Positions 15,403-22,260 of a DNA stretch of 22,916 nt are shown piece after piece. Source of the stretch: JANWXR01 sp033577755 (lineage in GTDB: Bacteria > Chloroflexota > Anaerolineae > Anaerolineales > UBA6663); the NCBI GenBank assembly GCA_033577755.1, contig JAVQXV010000036.1, positions 1 to 22,916 on the forward strand. Direction: 5' to 3'. A model generated the notes under the pieces. It worked only from the letters and a program-made list of their open reading frames with translations. It searched no databases and was not told the origin of the DNA. How positions within the stretch are numbered: position 1 is the first letter of the stretch; each line of letters begins with the position of its first letter. A program made the position numbers and the translations under genes.

Positions 15403-16111
15403 CGCCGAAAACAGGGAGCAGCACGCCGTGTATGGGCGCAGCGGCGTCGCTGGCGAGGAAAGCGATGACGCGCGCGAGGGCCTCCGGCGTCACCCACAGG
15501 CTGAAGTCGGCGTTGGGCATGGCGGCGCGGTTCTGCGGCGTATCAATCACGCTCGGCGCGACGGCGTTGACGTTGATGCCCTGCCGCTTGACCTCCGCCG
15601 AAAGGCTCTCGGTGAGGCGGACGACGGCGCTCTTGGAGGCGGCGTAGGCGGCGCTGTTGGCCTGGCCCTGCAACGCGGCGGCAGCAGCGACGTTGATGAT
15701 TTTGCCCTGCCGGCGCTCAAGCATCGCCGGCACGACGGCCCGGCACATATTGAGCGTCGAGCGCAGGTTCAGCGCCCACAGGAAGTCCCAGGTCTCCGGC
15801 GAGGTCTCGGGAACGGACTGCCCGGCGCGGTAGCCGCCCACCGTGTTCACCAACACATCTATCCGGCCGAAGCGTTCCAGCACGCGCGCGACGAGCGCGT
15901 TAGCGGCTGCCGGGTCGGTCACGTCCACGCCGCCCTCGGCAAATGCGCGCCCTGTGTCAGGGAAGGGGAGCGTGAAGTCTGCGCGGCGGTCGGTCACCAC
16001 CACCGTCGCGCCGGAGTCGAAGAACAGGCGCGCCACCGCCCGGCCAAGGTTGCCGTTGCCGCCCGTGATCAGCACTACTCTGCCGGTGAAATCGAACGTC
16101 ACATCAGGCAT
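15395..16111 (-). CDS. Short-chain dehydrogenase lacking the catalytic serine
   Basis: A 238-residue classical SDR fold. NAD(P)-binding TGGNGNLG (16-23), VDVTD (62-66), NTVGG (89-93, the NNAG position) and active-site YAASK (Tyr156, Lys160), plus Asn115, are present. The position 13 residues before Tyr156, where the catalytic Ser normally lies, is Ala143 within a run of five alanines; the codons GCT GCT GCC GCC GCG are unambiguous. The enzyme may be slow, use another proton relay, or be a regulatory partner. It is the last gene of the pterin cluster and overlaps the previous SDR by 8 bp. By context it could take part in reducing 6-pyruvoyl-tetrahydropterin, but this is inference; general oxidoreductase is the safe call. 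Confidence 0.85.
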   Translation of the reverse strand: MPDVTFDFTGRVVLITGGNGNLGRAVARLFFDSGATVVVTDRRADFTLPFPDTGRAFAEGGVDVTDPAAANALVARVLERFGRIDVLVNTVGGYRAGQSVPETSPETWDFLWALNLRSTLNMCRAVVPAMLERRQGKIINVAAAAALQGQANSAAYAASKSAVVRLTESLSAEVKRQGINVNAVAPSVIDTPQNRAAMPNADFSLWVTPEALARVIAFLASDAAAPIHGVLLPVFGAR

Positions 16112-16814
16112 TGCCCGCCTCCCAGGGGTCGTGCGCCGGACGCACCACCACGCGGTCGAACGTCAACGCCGGCGGGCTGACGGCCAGCCAGCGCACTACT
16201 TCCGCCACCTGCTCGGGCCGCATCATCCGCGCCTGCACTTCGGCGGGGGCCTGACCCTGCCAGAGAGGCGTCTCCGTATTGCCGGGACAGATGACGTGCA
16301 CGCGGATGTTGCGCGCCTTGCCCTCCAGCGCCAGCACCTCGCTCAGTCCCACCAGCCCATACTTGGAGGCGCTGTACGCCGCGCACCCCGGAAACGGCTG
16401 GACGCCGGCCACCGAGCTGATGTGGATGATTTGCCCGCCGGCGATGTAGGGCCAGACGGCCTGCGAGACGACGAACGCGCCGGTGAGGTTGATGCCGATG
16501 GTCTCCTCCCACAAAGCCGGCGAGGTTTGCTCGAACGGCCGGAGCTGAAAGACGCCGGCGCTGTGAACCAGCAGGTCAATCCGGCCATACAGGTCAACGG
16601 CCCGGCGGACGAACGCGCCCACGCCGGCCGCCTCGCGCACATCGGCGGCGCATGCCCACGCCTCTCCGCCTGCCTCACGGATGGCGGCAACGGCGGCCTC
16701 GAGCGGCTCCAGGCGGCGCGCCAACAGCCCGACGCGAAAGCCGGAGCGGCTGAGCGCGTGAGCGCTGGCCAGTCCGATGCCGGAGCTGGCCCCGGTGATG
16801 AGAGCGGTTTTCAC
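16104..16814 (-). CDS. Short-chain dehydrogenase, candidate sepiapterin / pyruvoyl-tetrahydropterin reductase
   Basis: A 236-residue NADP(H)-type SDR with GASSGIG (8-14), LARR after beta-2 (favouring NADPH), HSAG (84-87), Asn109, Ser134 (HISSVAG), Tyr147 and Lys151 (YSASK), so the full catalytic set is intact. It starts with GTG, overlapping the carbinolamine dehydratase stop as GTGA, and ends 8 bp inside the following SDR gene. The family alone does not fix the substrate. The operon with folE, PTPS and PCD makes reduction of the 6-pyruvoyl side chain to tetrahydrobiopterin the leading idea. Confidence 0.88.
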   Translation of the reverse strand: MKTALITGASSGIGLASAHALSRSGFRVGLLARRLEPLEAAVAAIREAGGEAWACAADVREAAGVGAFVRRAVDLYGRIDLLVHSAGVFQLRPFEQTSPALWEETIGINLTGAFVVSQAVWPYIAGGQIIHISSVAGVQPFPGCAAYSASKYGLVGLSEVLALEGKARNIRVHVICPGNTETPLWQGQAPAEVQARMMRPEQVAEVVRWLAVSPPALTFDRVVVRPAHDPWEAGNA

Positions 16815-17107
16815 TTGGACTGGCGCTGCGGCAACTGCGAGATTTGCCGGGCCAGGCTGAAGTCCTTCTCCGTCAGCCCGCCCGCGCTGTGCGTGGTCAA
16901 TTCTACCGTCAGCTTATTCCAGCCGTGCAGGCGCAGGTCGGGATGATGGCCGGCGGCCTCCGCCAGCTGCGCCACCGCTCCGAGGAACAGCACGGCATGC
17001 GCAAACGACGGGGTCTGGAAGGTGCGCACCAGGTGAGCGTCGCGCACCTCCCAGCCACTCAACGTCTTCAATTCGGCCTGAATTTCGGCTTCGGTCAGGG
17101 CGGTCAT
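16811..17107 (-). CDS. phhB: 4a-hydroxytetrahydrobiopterin dehydratase (PCD/DCoH)
   Basis: A 98-residue protein of standard size. Signature residues are visible: AEAAGHHPD (His54, His55), GWNKLTVEL, TTHSAGGLT (His73) and KD with Asp82. It dehydrates 4a-carbinolamine, the form of tetrahydropterin left after aromatic amino acid hydroxylation, regenerating quinonoid dihydropterin. It starts 1 bp after the folE stop and overlaps the next SDR start by 4 bp. No aromatic amino acid hydroxylase is in the window. Its presence argues that the operon makes a redox pterin cofactor and not just folate. Confidence 0.94.
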   Translation of the reverse strand: MTALTEAEIQAELKTLSGWEVRDAHLVRTFQTPSFAHAVLFLGAVAQLAEAAGHHPDLRLHGWNKLTVELTTHSAGGLTEKDFSLARQISQLPQRQSK

Positions 17108-17108
17108 C

Positions 17109-17843
17109 TCAGAACAACTCCTGTGTCGCAGGTCGGCTCAGATGCGCCATCAGTTCGCGGCGCAACTCGGCGTCGGTCTGGAACTCGCCGCGCAGGGTAC
17201 GGGTGACCATGCGGGCGTCGGCCTTCTTCACGCCGCGCATCGTCGCGCACAGGTGCGCGGCCTCGATTACAACGGCCACGCCGCGCGGGCGCAGTGTCTC
17301 CTCGAGGAAGTCGGCGATTTGCGCGGTCAGCCGCTCCTGCACCTGCAGACGCTTCGAGAACATATCCACGATGCGCGGGATTTTGGACAGGCCGAGCACT
17401 TTGCGGTCCGGCAGATACGCCACATGGGCGCGCCCGAGGAACGGCAGCAGATGATGCTCGCACAGGCTTTGCAGTTCGATGTCGCGCACCAGCACCAGCT
17501 CGCTGTAGTCCACGTCGAAGAGCGCGCCGTTGATGAGCGCGACCGGGTCGGTGGTATAGCCGGAGAGCACCTCGCGGTACATCTTGCGCACGCGCAGCGG
17601 AGTGTTGCGCAGGCCGTCACGTTCCGGGTCTTCGCCCACGCTCAGCAGGATGTCGCGCACCGCATTCTCGATGCGCTGGTTGCTCAACGTCTCCGGGTCA
17701 ATGTGCAGCGAAAGCCCGGAGACGCTGTTGCCGTTCAGGCGTGCGGCAGCCGGCTCGCTCTCCAGCTCTAACAGCTCGGCGGACGCGAAGACTTCGCTGG
17801 CTCGCGTGCTGCCGTTCTTTCCGTTGGTGCCAATGGTTTTCAT
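17109..17843 (-). CDS. folE: GTP cyclohydrolase I (FolE)
   Basis: Converts GTP to 7,8-dihydroneopterin triphosphate, the first step to folate and biopterin. Zinc ligands Cys128 and His131 (LCEHHLLPF), Cys199 (HLCATMRGV) and catalytic His130/His197 are all present. The core spans about 55-240. An N-terminal extension of about 50 residues, rich in Ser, Glu and Ala, is longer than in typical bacterial enzymes (total 244 residues). The start is supported by AGGAG about 8 nt upstream. A 57-bp spacer separates it from the upstream PTPS gene and contains a tight GGGCC-ATGC-GGCCC hairpin (17871-17884). Confidence 0.97.
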   Translation of the reverse strand: MKTIGTNGKNGSTRASEVFASAELLELESEPAAARLNGNSVSGLSLHIDPETLSNQRIENAVRDILLSVGEDPERDGLRNTPLRVRKMYREVLSGYTTDPVALINGALFDVDYSELVLVRDIELQSLCEHHLLPFLGRAHVAYLPDRKVLGLSKIPRIVDMFSKRLQVQERLTAQIADFLEETLRPRGVAVVIEAAHLCATMRGVKKADARMVTRTLRGEFQTDAELRRELMAHLSRPATQELF

Positions 17844-17900
17844 CAGTCATCTCCTGCGTTGGATTTTGCCGGGCCATGCGGCCCTCTGCCGGTCAAAGAG
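17844..17900 (-). promoter_or_regulatory. Intercistronic spacer with GC hairpin before folE
   Basis: The only real gap inside the pterin cluster. It contains a 5-bp GC stem with tetraloop ATGC (17871-17884) and the folE Shine-Dalgarno AGGAG. No T-tract directly follows the stem, so an mRNA-stability or weak attenuation role is as likely as anything else. Confidence 0.35.
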
Positions 17901-19025
17901 TCAGTCGAAGAGCGAATGAGTTCCGCTCAGTCCGACTCCTCTTGCCACGAACTGGTTGTTGGGCGTCTCCCATAAGCGCACCTCCGCCAGCGAACGCCCA
18001 AGCCGCTGCATCAGCTTCCGGTGCAGATAGGCGGCGATGTTCTCGCCGGTGCTAGGAGTCTGCCAGAACTCAGGCACGGCCTGATCGAGATACACCCGAT
18101 CCAGCTCGCCGAGCACCTGAGATACTTCGAAATCGAGGCAGCCGAGGTCGTAGGCCGTCTCGGTTCGCGCGTCCAGGCTGCCCTGCACCACGACCTCGAC
18201 ACGGTAGTTGTGGCCGTGCGGCTCGGGGCGATTGCACTTGCCGTACAGCCGGCGATTGGCCTCGTCCGAGAGCTGTGGGCTGTGCAGTCGGTGCGCGGCG
18301 TTGAAACGATAGCGGCGGCCCAGCCGGTAAAGGTCGGCGGCGGGAACGTACTCGGCGAAGAAATCGGCCGTCTCCCAGACGCGCACGCGCTCCGCCTCCG
18401 GCAGCCGCTCGGCAATGTACTGCGCGATGGCCTCCGTTACCACGTTGCGGCCCGTGAATTCGGGCACGTCCTGCGACAGATTGCGATGGTCGAGCTGCTC
18501 CCAGACAGGCCGCCACAGCGCCGGGTCGGGCGTGCAGTGGACGGGCAGGCTGATTTCGACCCGGTAGTTGTGGCCATGGCCGGCGGGGTTGTTGCAGCGA
18601 CCGTACAGGCGCGCGTTCTCGGCGGTGCTAAGGTGCGGCGCGTGCGTGCGGTGCGCAGCGCTGAAGCCAAAGGTCAGGATATGCGCTTCGGAGTCCGGTG
18701 TGAGCACGGCGCCGTCGCCCTCCCACTCGTGCAGCTCCAGCGCGGCGAGGCTCAGGCCGGGCGGCAGTTCATTCTTCACCGCCTGCCGAAGAGCGCGTGC
18801 AACGTTGAGATGGGTCGGCTCATTGGTGAGGGTGCGGTGATCGAACCCTTCCAGCGCGGCGTTCAGCCAATGTTTGAGGTCGGTCACGTTGACGACCATG
18901 CCGGTGGTCGCATCCACCGGGCCGGTCACGCCCGCCCAGCCGACATAGTTGCTGCCGTCCCAGCGCCCATCGGCCCATTGCCGCCCGGCAGAGAATTCAA
19001 AGCGTTTGAGGGTCGTGACGTTCAT
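17901..19025 (-). CDS. Three-domain 6-pyruvoyl-tetrahydropterin synthase fusion
   Basis: A 374-residue chain with three consecutive PTPS T-fold units; ordinary PTPS/QueD proteins are about 120-150 residues with one. Domain 2 (about 116-228) has the complete set: zinc ligands His125 (FSAAH), His150 and His152 (HGHNY), nucleophile Cys144 (GRCNNPAGHGHNY), Asp179-His180 (LDHRNL) and Glu218 (VRVWE). Domain 3 (about 236-362) keeps His245, Cys264, His270, His272, Asp309 and Glu353, but has Arg310 where His is expected. Domain 1 (about 6-108) aligns (FSAGR, DGSNY, FDHRTL, LHE) but has lost all zinc ligands and Cys while keeping Asp62-His63 and Glu100. The C-x5-HGH spacing matches the biopterin-type (PTPS-II), not QueD (C-x3-HGH). 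It converts dihydroneopterin triphosphate to 6-pyruvoyl-tetrahydropterin. It starts 1 bp after the upstream glycosyltransferase stop. Confidence 0.92.
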   Translation of the reverse strand: MNVTTLKRFEFSAGRQWADGRWDGSNYVGWAGVTGPVDATTGMVVNVTDLKHWLNAALEGFDHRTLTNEPTHLNVARALRQAVKNELPPGLSLAALELHEWEGDGAVLTPDSEAHILTFGFSAAHRTHAPHLSTAENARLYGRCNNPAGHGHNYRVEISLPVHCTPDPALWRPVWEQLDHRNLSQDVPEFTGRNVVTEAIAQYIAERLPEAERVRVWETADFFAEYVPAADLYRLGRRYRFNAAHRLHSPQLSDEANRRLYGKCNRPEPHGHNYRVEVVVQGSLDARTETAYDLGCLDFEVSQVLGELDRVYLDQAVPEFWQTPSTGENIAAYLHRKLMQRLGRSLAEVRLWETPNNQFVARGVGLSGTHSLFD

Positions 19026-19026
19026 C

Positions 19027-20109
19027 TTACAGTTGCTCGACCAGTTTCAGAAATTGCTGCGCCGTGCGCGCCCAGGTCATGCTCTCGGCGAAGCGCCGCC
19101 CATTGCGGCCCAGGCGTTCGCGTTCGGCGTCGTCGGACAGCAACGCGCACACGGCCTCGGCCAGCGCTTCCGGCCGGTCGGGCGCAATCACGCGGCCCGC
19201 ATCGGCAGCCCGCACCAGCTCCGGCGGCGCAGCGGCGTCGGCCACCACCAGCGGGCGGGCGGAGGCCATGCTTTCCAAAATCACGTTGCCGAACGCTTCC
19301 TGAACGCTCGGATGCACGAAGACGTGGCAGCGCTTGAACTCGCCGACGACGCGACGCCGGTCATCTACATCGCCCAGCCACGTCACCGAGTCCGCGATGC
19401 CCAACTCGTGCGTTAGCGCCTGCAACGCCTCCCACTCGAAACCGCCGCCCACGATACGCACTTCCACGTCCGGGAAACATCGGCGGATGAGCGGGACGGC
19501 GCGGAGGAGCACGCCGATGCGTTTGCGCGGATACAACTTGCTCACGGCCAGCACGGTCGGGCGACGGCCCGCTTCCGGCTCCGGCGCATCCGACCAGAAG
19601 GCGTCCCATTCCGTCAGGTCAATGCCGTTCGGAACCACACGCACGCACTCCGGCTTCACGCCATAGTGCTCGATGACTTTGCGGCGCGCATACTCGCTCG
19701 CGACGACGGTCAGGTGCGCACGGCGCAGGTTGTGGCCCTCGAAGTACGCCTGCGCACGCAGCCAGGTGTGGGTCGGCTCCGGCTCGGTCTCGGCCAGCTC
19801 GGCGAACACGGCGCGCGCCGAGCCGATGAACGGCTGCCGGTCGGAGCGCGGCAGGGCGAAGCCGTCATAGTCCAGCCCCAGCACCCAGCGCGCCTGCGCC
19901 AGAGTCGGGTCGTGCGCCAGCTGCACGTTGAACCAGAAGCGTTCGAGCGTGAAGCTGGCGTAGTCGCGCGCGTCGAGGCCGGGGTTGATCAGGCGAACCG
20001 GCGTGCCGGTAGCCTCCACCGCTGCACGCAGCGCGCGGATGAAGACGGCGGTGCCGCTGCCCTGCCCCAGGCCGAGCGGCCAGCTGGTGATAAATGCTGC
20101 GGCTGACAT
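19027..20109 (-). CDS. GT4 glycosyltransferase, candidate pteridine glycosyltransferase
   Basis: A 360-residue GT-B enzyme. The N-terminal half has GLGQGSGTAVFIRAL, and the C-terminal half has VVPNGIDLTEWD (NGID 161-164), AVSKLYPRKR, IVGGGFE and HPSVQEAFGNVILESMASARPLVV with the E-x7-E pair Glu271/Glu279. It is the first gene of the pterin cluster and lies 1 bp from the PTPS fusion, so they are surely co-transcribed. Cyanobacterial enzymes that glycosylate tetrahydrobiopterin (BGluT, PgtA) belong to the GT4 clan, so glycosylation of the pterin made by this operon is a reasonable inference. A general glycolipid or polysaccharide role cannot be excluded from sequence alone. Confidence 0.88.
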   Translation of the reverse strand: MSAAAFITSWPLGLGQGSGTAVFIRALRAAVEATGTPVRLINPGLDARDYASFTLERFWFNVQLAHDPTLAQARWVLGLDYDGFALPRSDRQPFIGSARAVFAELAETEPEPTHTWLRAQAYFEGHNLRRAHLTVVASEYARRKVIEHYGVKPECVRVVPNGIDLTEWDAFWSDAPEPEAGRRPTVLAVSKLYPRKRIGVLLRAVPLIRRCFPDVEVRIVGGGFEWEALQALTHELGIADSVTWLGDVDDRRRVVGEFKRCHVFVHPSVQEAFGNVILESMASARPLVVADAAAPPELVRAADAGRVIAPDRPEALAEAVCALLSDDAERERLGRNGRRFAESMTWARTAQQFLKLVEQL

Positions 20110-20124
20110 CCGAGAACCGAATGG

Positions 20125-20177
20125 ATAATATCAGGGATTATTATTGCGCTTTGTCTCGGTCTTGTCCGCGCTTTGTC
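20125..20177 (-). promoter_or_regulatory. Pterin operon promoter with 11-bp-phased direct repeats
   Basis: On plus, CTTTGTC (20149-20155), TCTTGTC (20160-20166) and CTTTGTC (20171-20177) recur with an exact 11-bp period (7-bp unit plus 4-bp spacers TCGG and CGCG); on minus the unit reads GACAAAG. A -10-like TATTAT (minus, 20130-20125) lies 15 nt before the ATG at 20109. The place for a -35 (about 20148-20153) overlaps the nearest repeat. This 7+4 tandem arrangement is that of OmpR/PhoB-type regulator sites. The repeats are certain; the operator role is inferred. Confidence 0.5.
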
Positions 20178-20214
20178 GAATTTTCTAATCTAATTGCAAT
20201 CTTAGAGAGCCATA

Positions 20215-20240
20215 GCGTCGGCCAGCCTAAGAGCCGGCGC
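20215..20240. terminator. Hairpin downstream of the small membrane protein gene
   Basis: GCGTCGGC (20215-20222) pairs with GCCGGCGC (20233-20240), an 8-bp stem with one G-T pair and a 10-nt loop, 43 bp past the stop of the minus-strand gene ending at 20283. It may end that transcript before the pterin operon. There is no clear U-tract. Confidence 0.35.
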
Positions 20241-20282
20241 TGTCGTAAAGGCATTCGGAACCTGAAGCTAACGAGTTGCCAT

Positions 20283-20654
20283 CTATGAGCCGGGGCGAGC
20301 CGCTCTGCGCTTCCACGCCAACCAGGTGAGTAAACTCAGCAAGATGAAGAGCAGGATTACCACCGGCAACATCGGCGGGCCAACTCCGAAGAGAAAAACT
20401 AGCGCAGCCAGGGCGAGCAGCAGCCAGCCCAACCACGCCAGCCACAGCCACGTCCTGAAGAGGCCGGCCATCAACAGGGCCGACAGGGCAACCAGGAGAA
20501 TGCCCTGCACCACTGCGCTCTGGCCGCCAATGCGCTCCGCGAGGAGCTCCTGAATACCGATGCCGATCGTGTATAGCCCGTAGAGGCCGGGGACGAGCAC
20601 GACAAGGCGGGTGAGCCAATTGATGGTTGTGATCAAGGTGGCTCCACCGGACAT
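20283..20654 (-). CDS. Small four-helix membrane protein, unknown function
   Basis: A 123-residue hydrophobic protein with about four transmembrane segments (roughly residues 13-32, 46-64, 66-88 and 93-113) and a basic C-terminal tail (WKRRAARPGS). No recognisable family. The start is supported by AAGGA about 9-13 nt upstream. It is transcribed toward the pterin operon but separated from it by 173 bp with a hairpin, so it is probably an independent unit. It is divergent from the creatininase-family gene. Confidence 0.65.
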   Translation of the reverse strand: MSGGATLITTINWLTRLVVLVPGLYGLYTIGIGIQELLAERIGGQSAVVQGILLVALSALLMAGLFRTWLWLAWLGWLLLALAALVFLFGVGPPMLPVVILLFILLSLLTWLAWKRRAARPGS

Positions 20655-20859
20655 TAGCTACATCCTTGCACGAAACTTCAAAGGGCACCCAAGAACTTGT
20701 ATCCATTGTAGTTATTGCTTTGCGCCCCGTCCACAAAATTCAGACCAGTTTCAGGTATAGTGCTAACGAATTCGGGGTAGTCGCCTGCCCGATTCCCGGC
20801 GCAACGTCTGTTGCTCCCGCATGACCGAACCGCCCTTTCTCTAATTCGGAGACTCAACT
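20655..20859. promoter_or_regulatory. Divergent promoter region
   Basis: A 205-bp gap between the membrane protein (minus) and the creatininase-family gene (plus). TATAGT (20756-20761) is a plausible plus-strand -10 without a good -35, leaving a leader of nearly 100 nt. The leader contains CGGGGTAGTCGCCTGCCCG, an imperfect GC hairpin near 20775-20795. I recognise no riboswitch class. Confidence 0.3.
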
Positions 20860-21678
20860 ATGGCAAAAGAACCCTGGCGCTACGATCACCTCACCTGGCC
20901 GGAGATGAAGGCGGCCATCGCCCGCCGCCCTCAGCCGGTAGTCGCCATCCCCATCGGCGCGGTGGAGGACCACGGCCCGCATCTGTCCCTCTCCACCGAC
21001 AATGACATCCTCGAAGGCATCCTGGCCGAGTGCGGGCGACGCGCGGCAGGCGACCTGCTCGTGTTGCCCGTCATCCCCTTCGGCCTGGACGAGCACCACA
21101 TGGACTTCCCCGGCACAATCGCCATTGACACAACCACGACGCTGGCCTACCTGACGCAGACGGCCATCTCGGTGGCGCGGCACGGCTTCACCCACCTGCT
21201 CATCGTCAACGGTCACGGCTCGAACGCTTCGATCTGCGACCTGGCGGCGCGGGAGTGCGTGCTGAAGACGGGGATGATCTGCGCGGCGACGACGGTGAAC
21301 GCCGCGGTGAACCCGGCGCTGGTGGCCGATGTGCTGGACGCCGAGCGCCGCGGCGGCCCCGGCTCGGTGGGCCACGCCTGCGAGTACGAGACTGCCATGA
21401 TGCTCCACTTGCACCCCGAGCGCGTGGAGATGGCGAAGGCCGCCCGCGACGTGGGTCAGCTCAAGCTTAAGTATTTCAATTGGGATCACCCGGAGCCGTC
21501 CGCCTACACCTGGCAGGATTGGTGGAGCCGCTTCTCCAAAGAGGGCATCTGCGGCGATGCGGCAGCGGCCACGCCCGAATTCGGCGCGCGGCTGTTCGAG
21601 CTAACGGTGACGCGCTTCCTGGAGCTGGTGCGCGAGTTCCGCACCATCCCGCTCCGGCCCCGCGTAGACCACCACTGA
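20860..21678 (+). CDS. Creatininase family amidohydrolase
   Basis: A 272-residue metal-dependent hydrolase of the creatininase fold. The metal site shows GAVEDHGPHLSLSTDND (Glu36, His38, Asp47), VNGHGSN (His119) and GHACEYETAMML (Glu175/Glu177). The start has CGGAGA about 8 nt upstream. The family includes creatininase, the formamide hydrolase ArfB of archaeal flavin/F420 synthesis and the mycofactocin peptidase MftE, so the substrate is open. Creatinine is unlikely given the generic motif. Nothing nearby suggests mycofactocin. It is on the opposite strand to the pterin operon, so a pathway link is not supported. Confidence 0.88.
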   Translation: MAKEPWRYDHLTWPEMKAAIARRPQPVVAIPIGAVEDHGPHLSLSTDNDILEGILAECGRRAAGDLLVLPVIPFGLDEHHMDFPGTIAIDTTTTLAYLTQTAISVARHGFTHLLIVNGHGSNASICDLAARECVLKTGMICAATTVNAAVNPALVADVLDAERRGGPGSVGHACEYETAMMLHLHPERVEMAKAARDVGQLKLKYFNWDHPEPSAYTWQDWWSRFSKEGICGDAAAATPEFGARLFELTVTRFLELVREFRTIPLRPRVDHH

Positions 21679-21687
21679 GGGCGAGAA

Positions 21688-21770
21688 TTGGACACGGATG
21701 AACGCGGAACAACACGGAGCACCTGACTGCTGTGACGCTCCGTGTCCTTCCGTGTACCTCCGTGTCCCAA
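21688..21770. terminator. Inverted-repeat element R5 between convergent genes
   Basis: The best-preserved element. The left arm 21688-21720 and right arm 21737-21770 are near-perfect inverses with a 16-nt loop. Each arm contains three ACACGGAnG-type units (left ends ACACGGAGC, right begins GCTCCGTGT). It separates the creatininase-family gene from the convergent ssb gene, so it is likely to act as a bidirectional terminator. Confidence 0.7.
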
Positions 21771-21777
21771 CTCAGCC

Positions 21778-22140
21778 CTACTCGCCTTCGCCGGCTTCGA
21801 CGCTCTCGGCCTCGACTTCCTGCTCGCCGGGCTTACGGTCGAGCATCTGCATCTGCCGGGCGACGACCTTGGTGCGGTAATGGGTCTCGCCTTGGGCGTC
21901 GTTCCAGCGGTCGGTCTGCAGACGGCCTTCAAGGTAGATGAGCCGCCCTTTGCCGAGGTACTGCTGGCAGACCTCACCCAGTCGGCCCCAGGCCTCCACC
22001 TGGAACCAGTCCGGCTCGTCGCCGCTGCGCCGGTTGACCGCCAGCGAGAAGTGGCAGACCTTCTTGCCGGTCGGCGTGAAGCGCGTCTCCGGGTCCCTGC
22101 CCAGATAACCGATGAGTTGAACTTTGTTGAGCGCGGGCAT
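21778..22140 (-). CDS. ssb: Single-stranded DNA-binding protein, short form
   Basis: A 120-residue OB-fold protein. MPALNKVQLIGYLGRDPETRFTPTGKKV is the standard SSB N terminus, followed by FSLAVNR, WFQVEAWGRLGEVCQQYLGKGRLIYLEGRL and YRTKVVARQMQML. The start at 22140 has GGGAG about 8 nt upstream; the 22 residues further upstream lack SSB similarity. The C-terminal tail is only about 15 residues, acidic (EVEAESVEAGEGE), and lacks the DDDIPF-type tip with which SSB recruits repair and replication enzymes. It could be a secondary SSB or a lineage with a modified tip. Divergent from the Nudix gene. Confidence 0.93.
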   Translation of the reverse strand: MPALNKVQLIGYLGRDPETRFTPTGKKVCHFSLAVNRRSGDEPDWFQVEAWGRLGEVCQQYLGKGRLIYLEGRLQTDRWNDAQGETHYRTKVVARQMQMLDRKPGEQEVEAESVEAGEGE

Positions 22141-22260
22141 TGTAAATCTCCCTTCTCGCTGAATGAAAACTTTCGGCAGTATAAGACGGCTTGAGCAGCA
22201 GCACAAGAGCGAAGTTCAAGATTCAAGGCGGAGCCGGGCATTGGAGGTATACTCGGCGGC

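Noticed and set aside
15227..16180. 317-codon plus-strand open frame over the end of the DUF429 gene and the SDR
   Set aside because: Crosses a real stop, a repeat element and an opposite-strand gene; composition is low-complexity.
17901..19025. Assignment of the PTPS fusion as QueD (queuosine pathway)
   Set aside because: C-x5-HGH spacing in domains 2 and 3 and the absence of queC/queE neighbours favour the biopterin type.
18021..19337. 438-codon plus-strand open frame opposite PTPS and the glycosyltransferase
   Set aside because: A GC-rich shadow frame. It has no family motifs, and the opposite strand carries clear PTPS and GT4 signatures.
20110..20282. THF or preQ1 riboswitch upstream of the pterin operon
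   Set aside because: No match to the conserved cores of either class. The only structure is the direct repeats and one hairpin.
20860..21678. Creatininase-family gene as ArfB acting in a pterin/F420 pathway
   Set aside because: On the opposite strand, separated from the pterin operon by another gene, and without diagnostic residues that I can identify.
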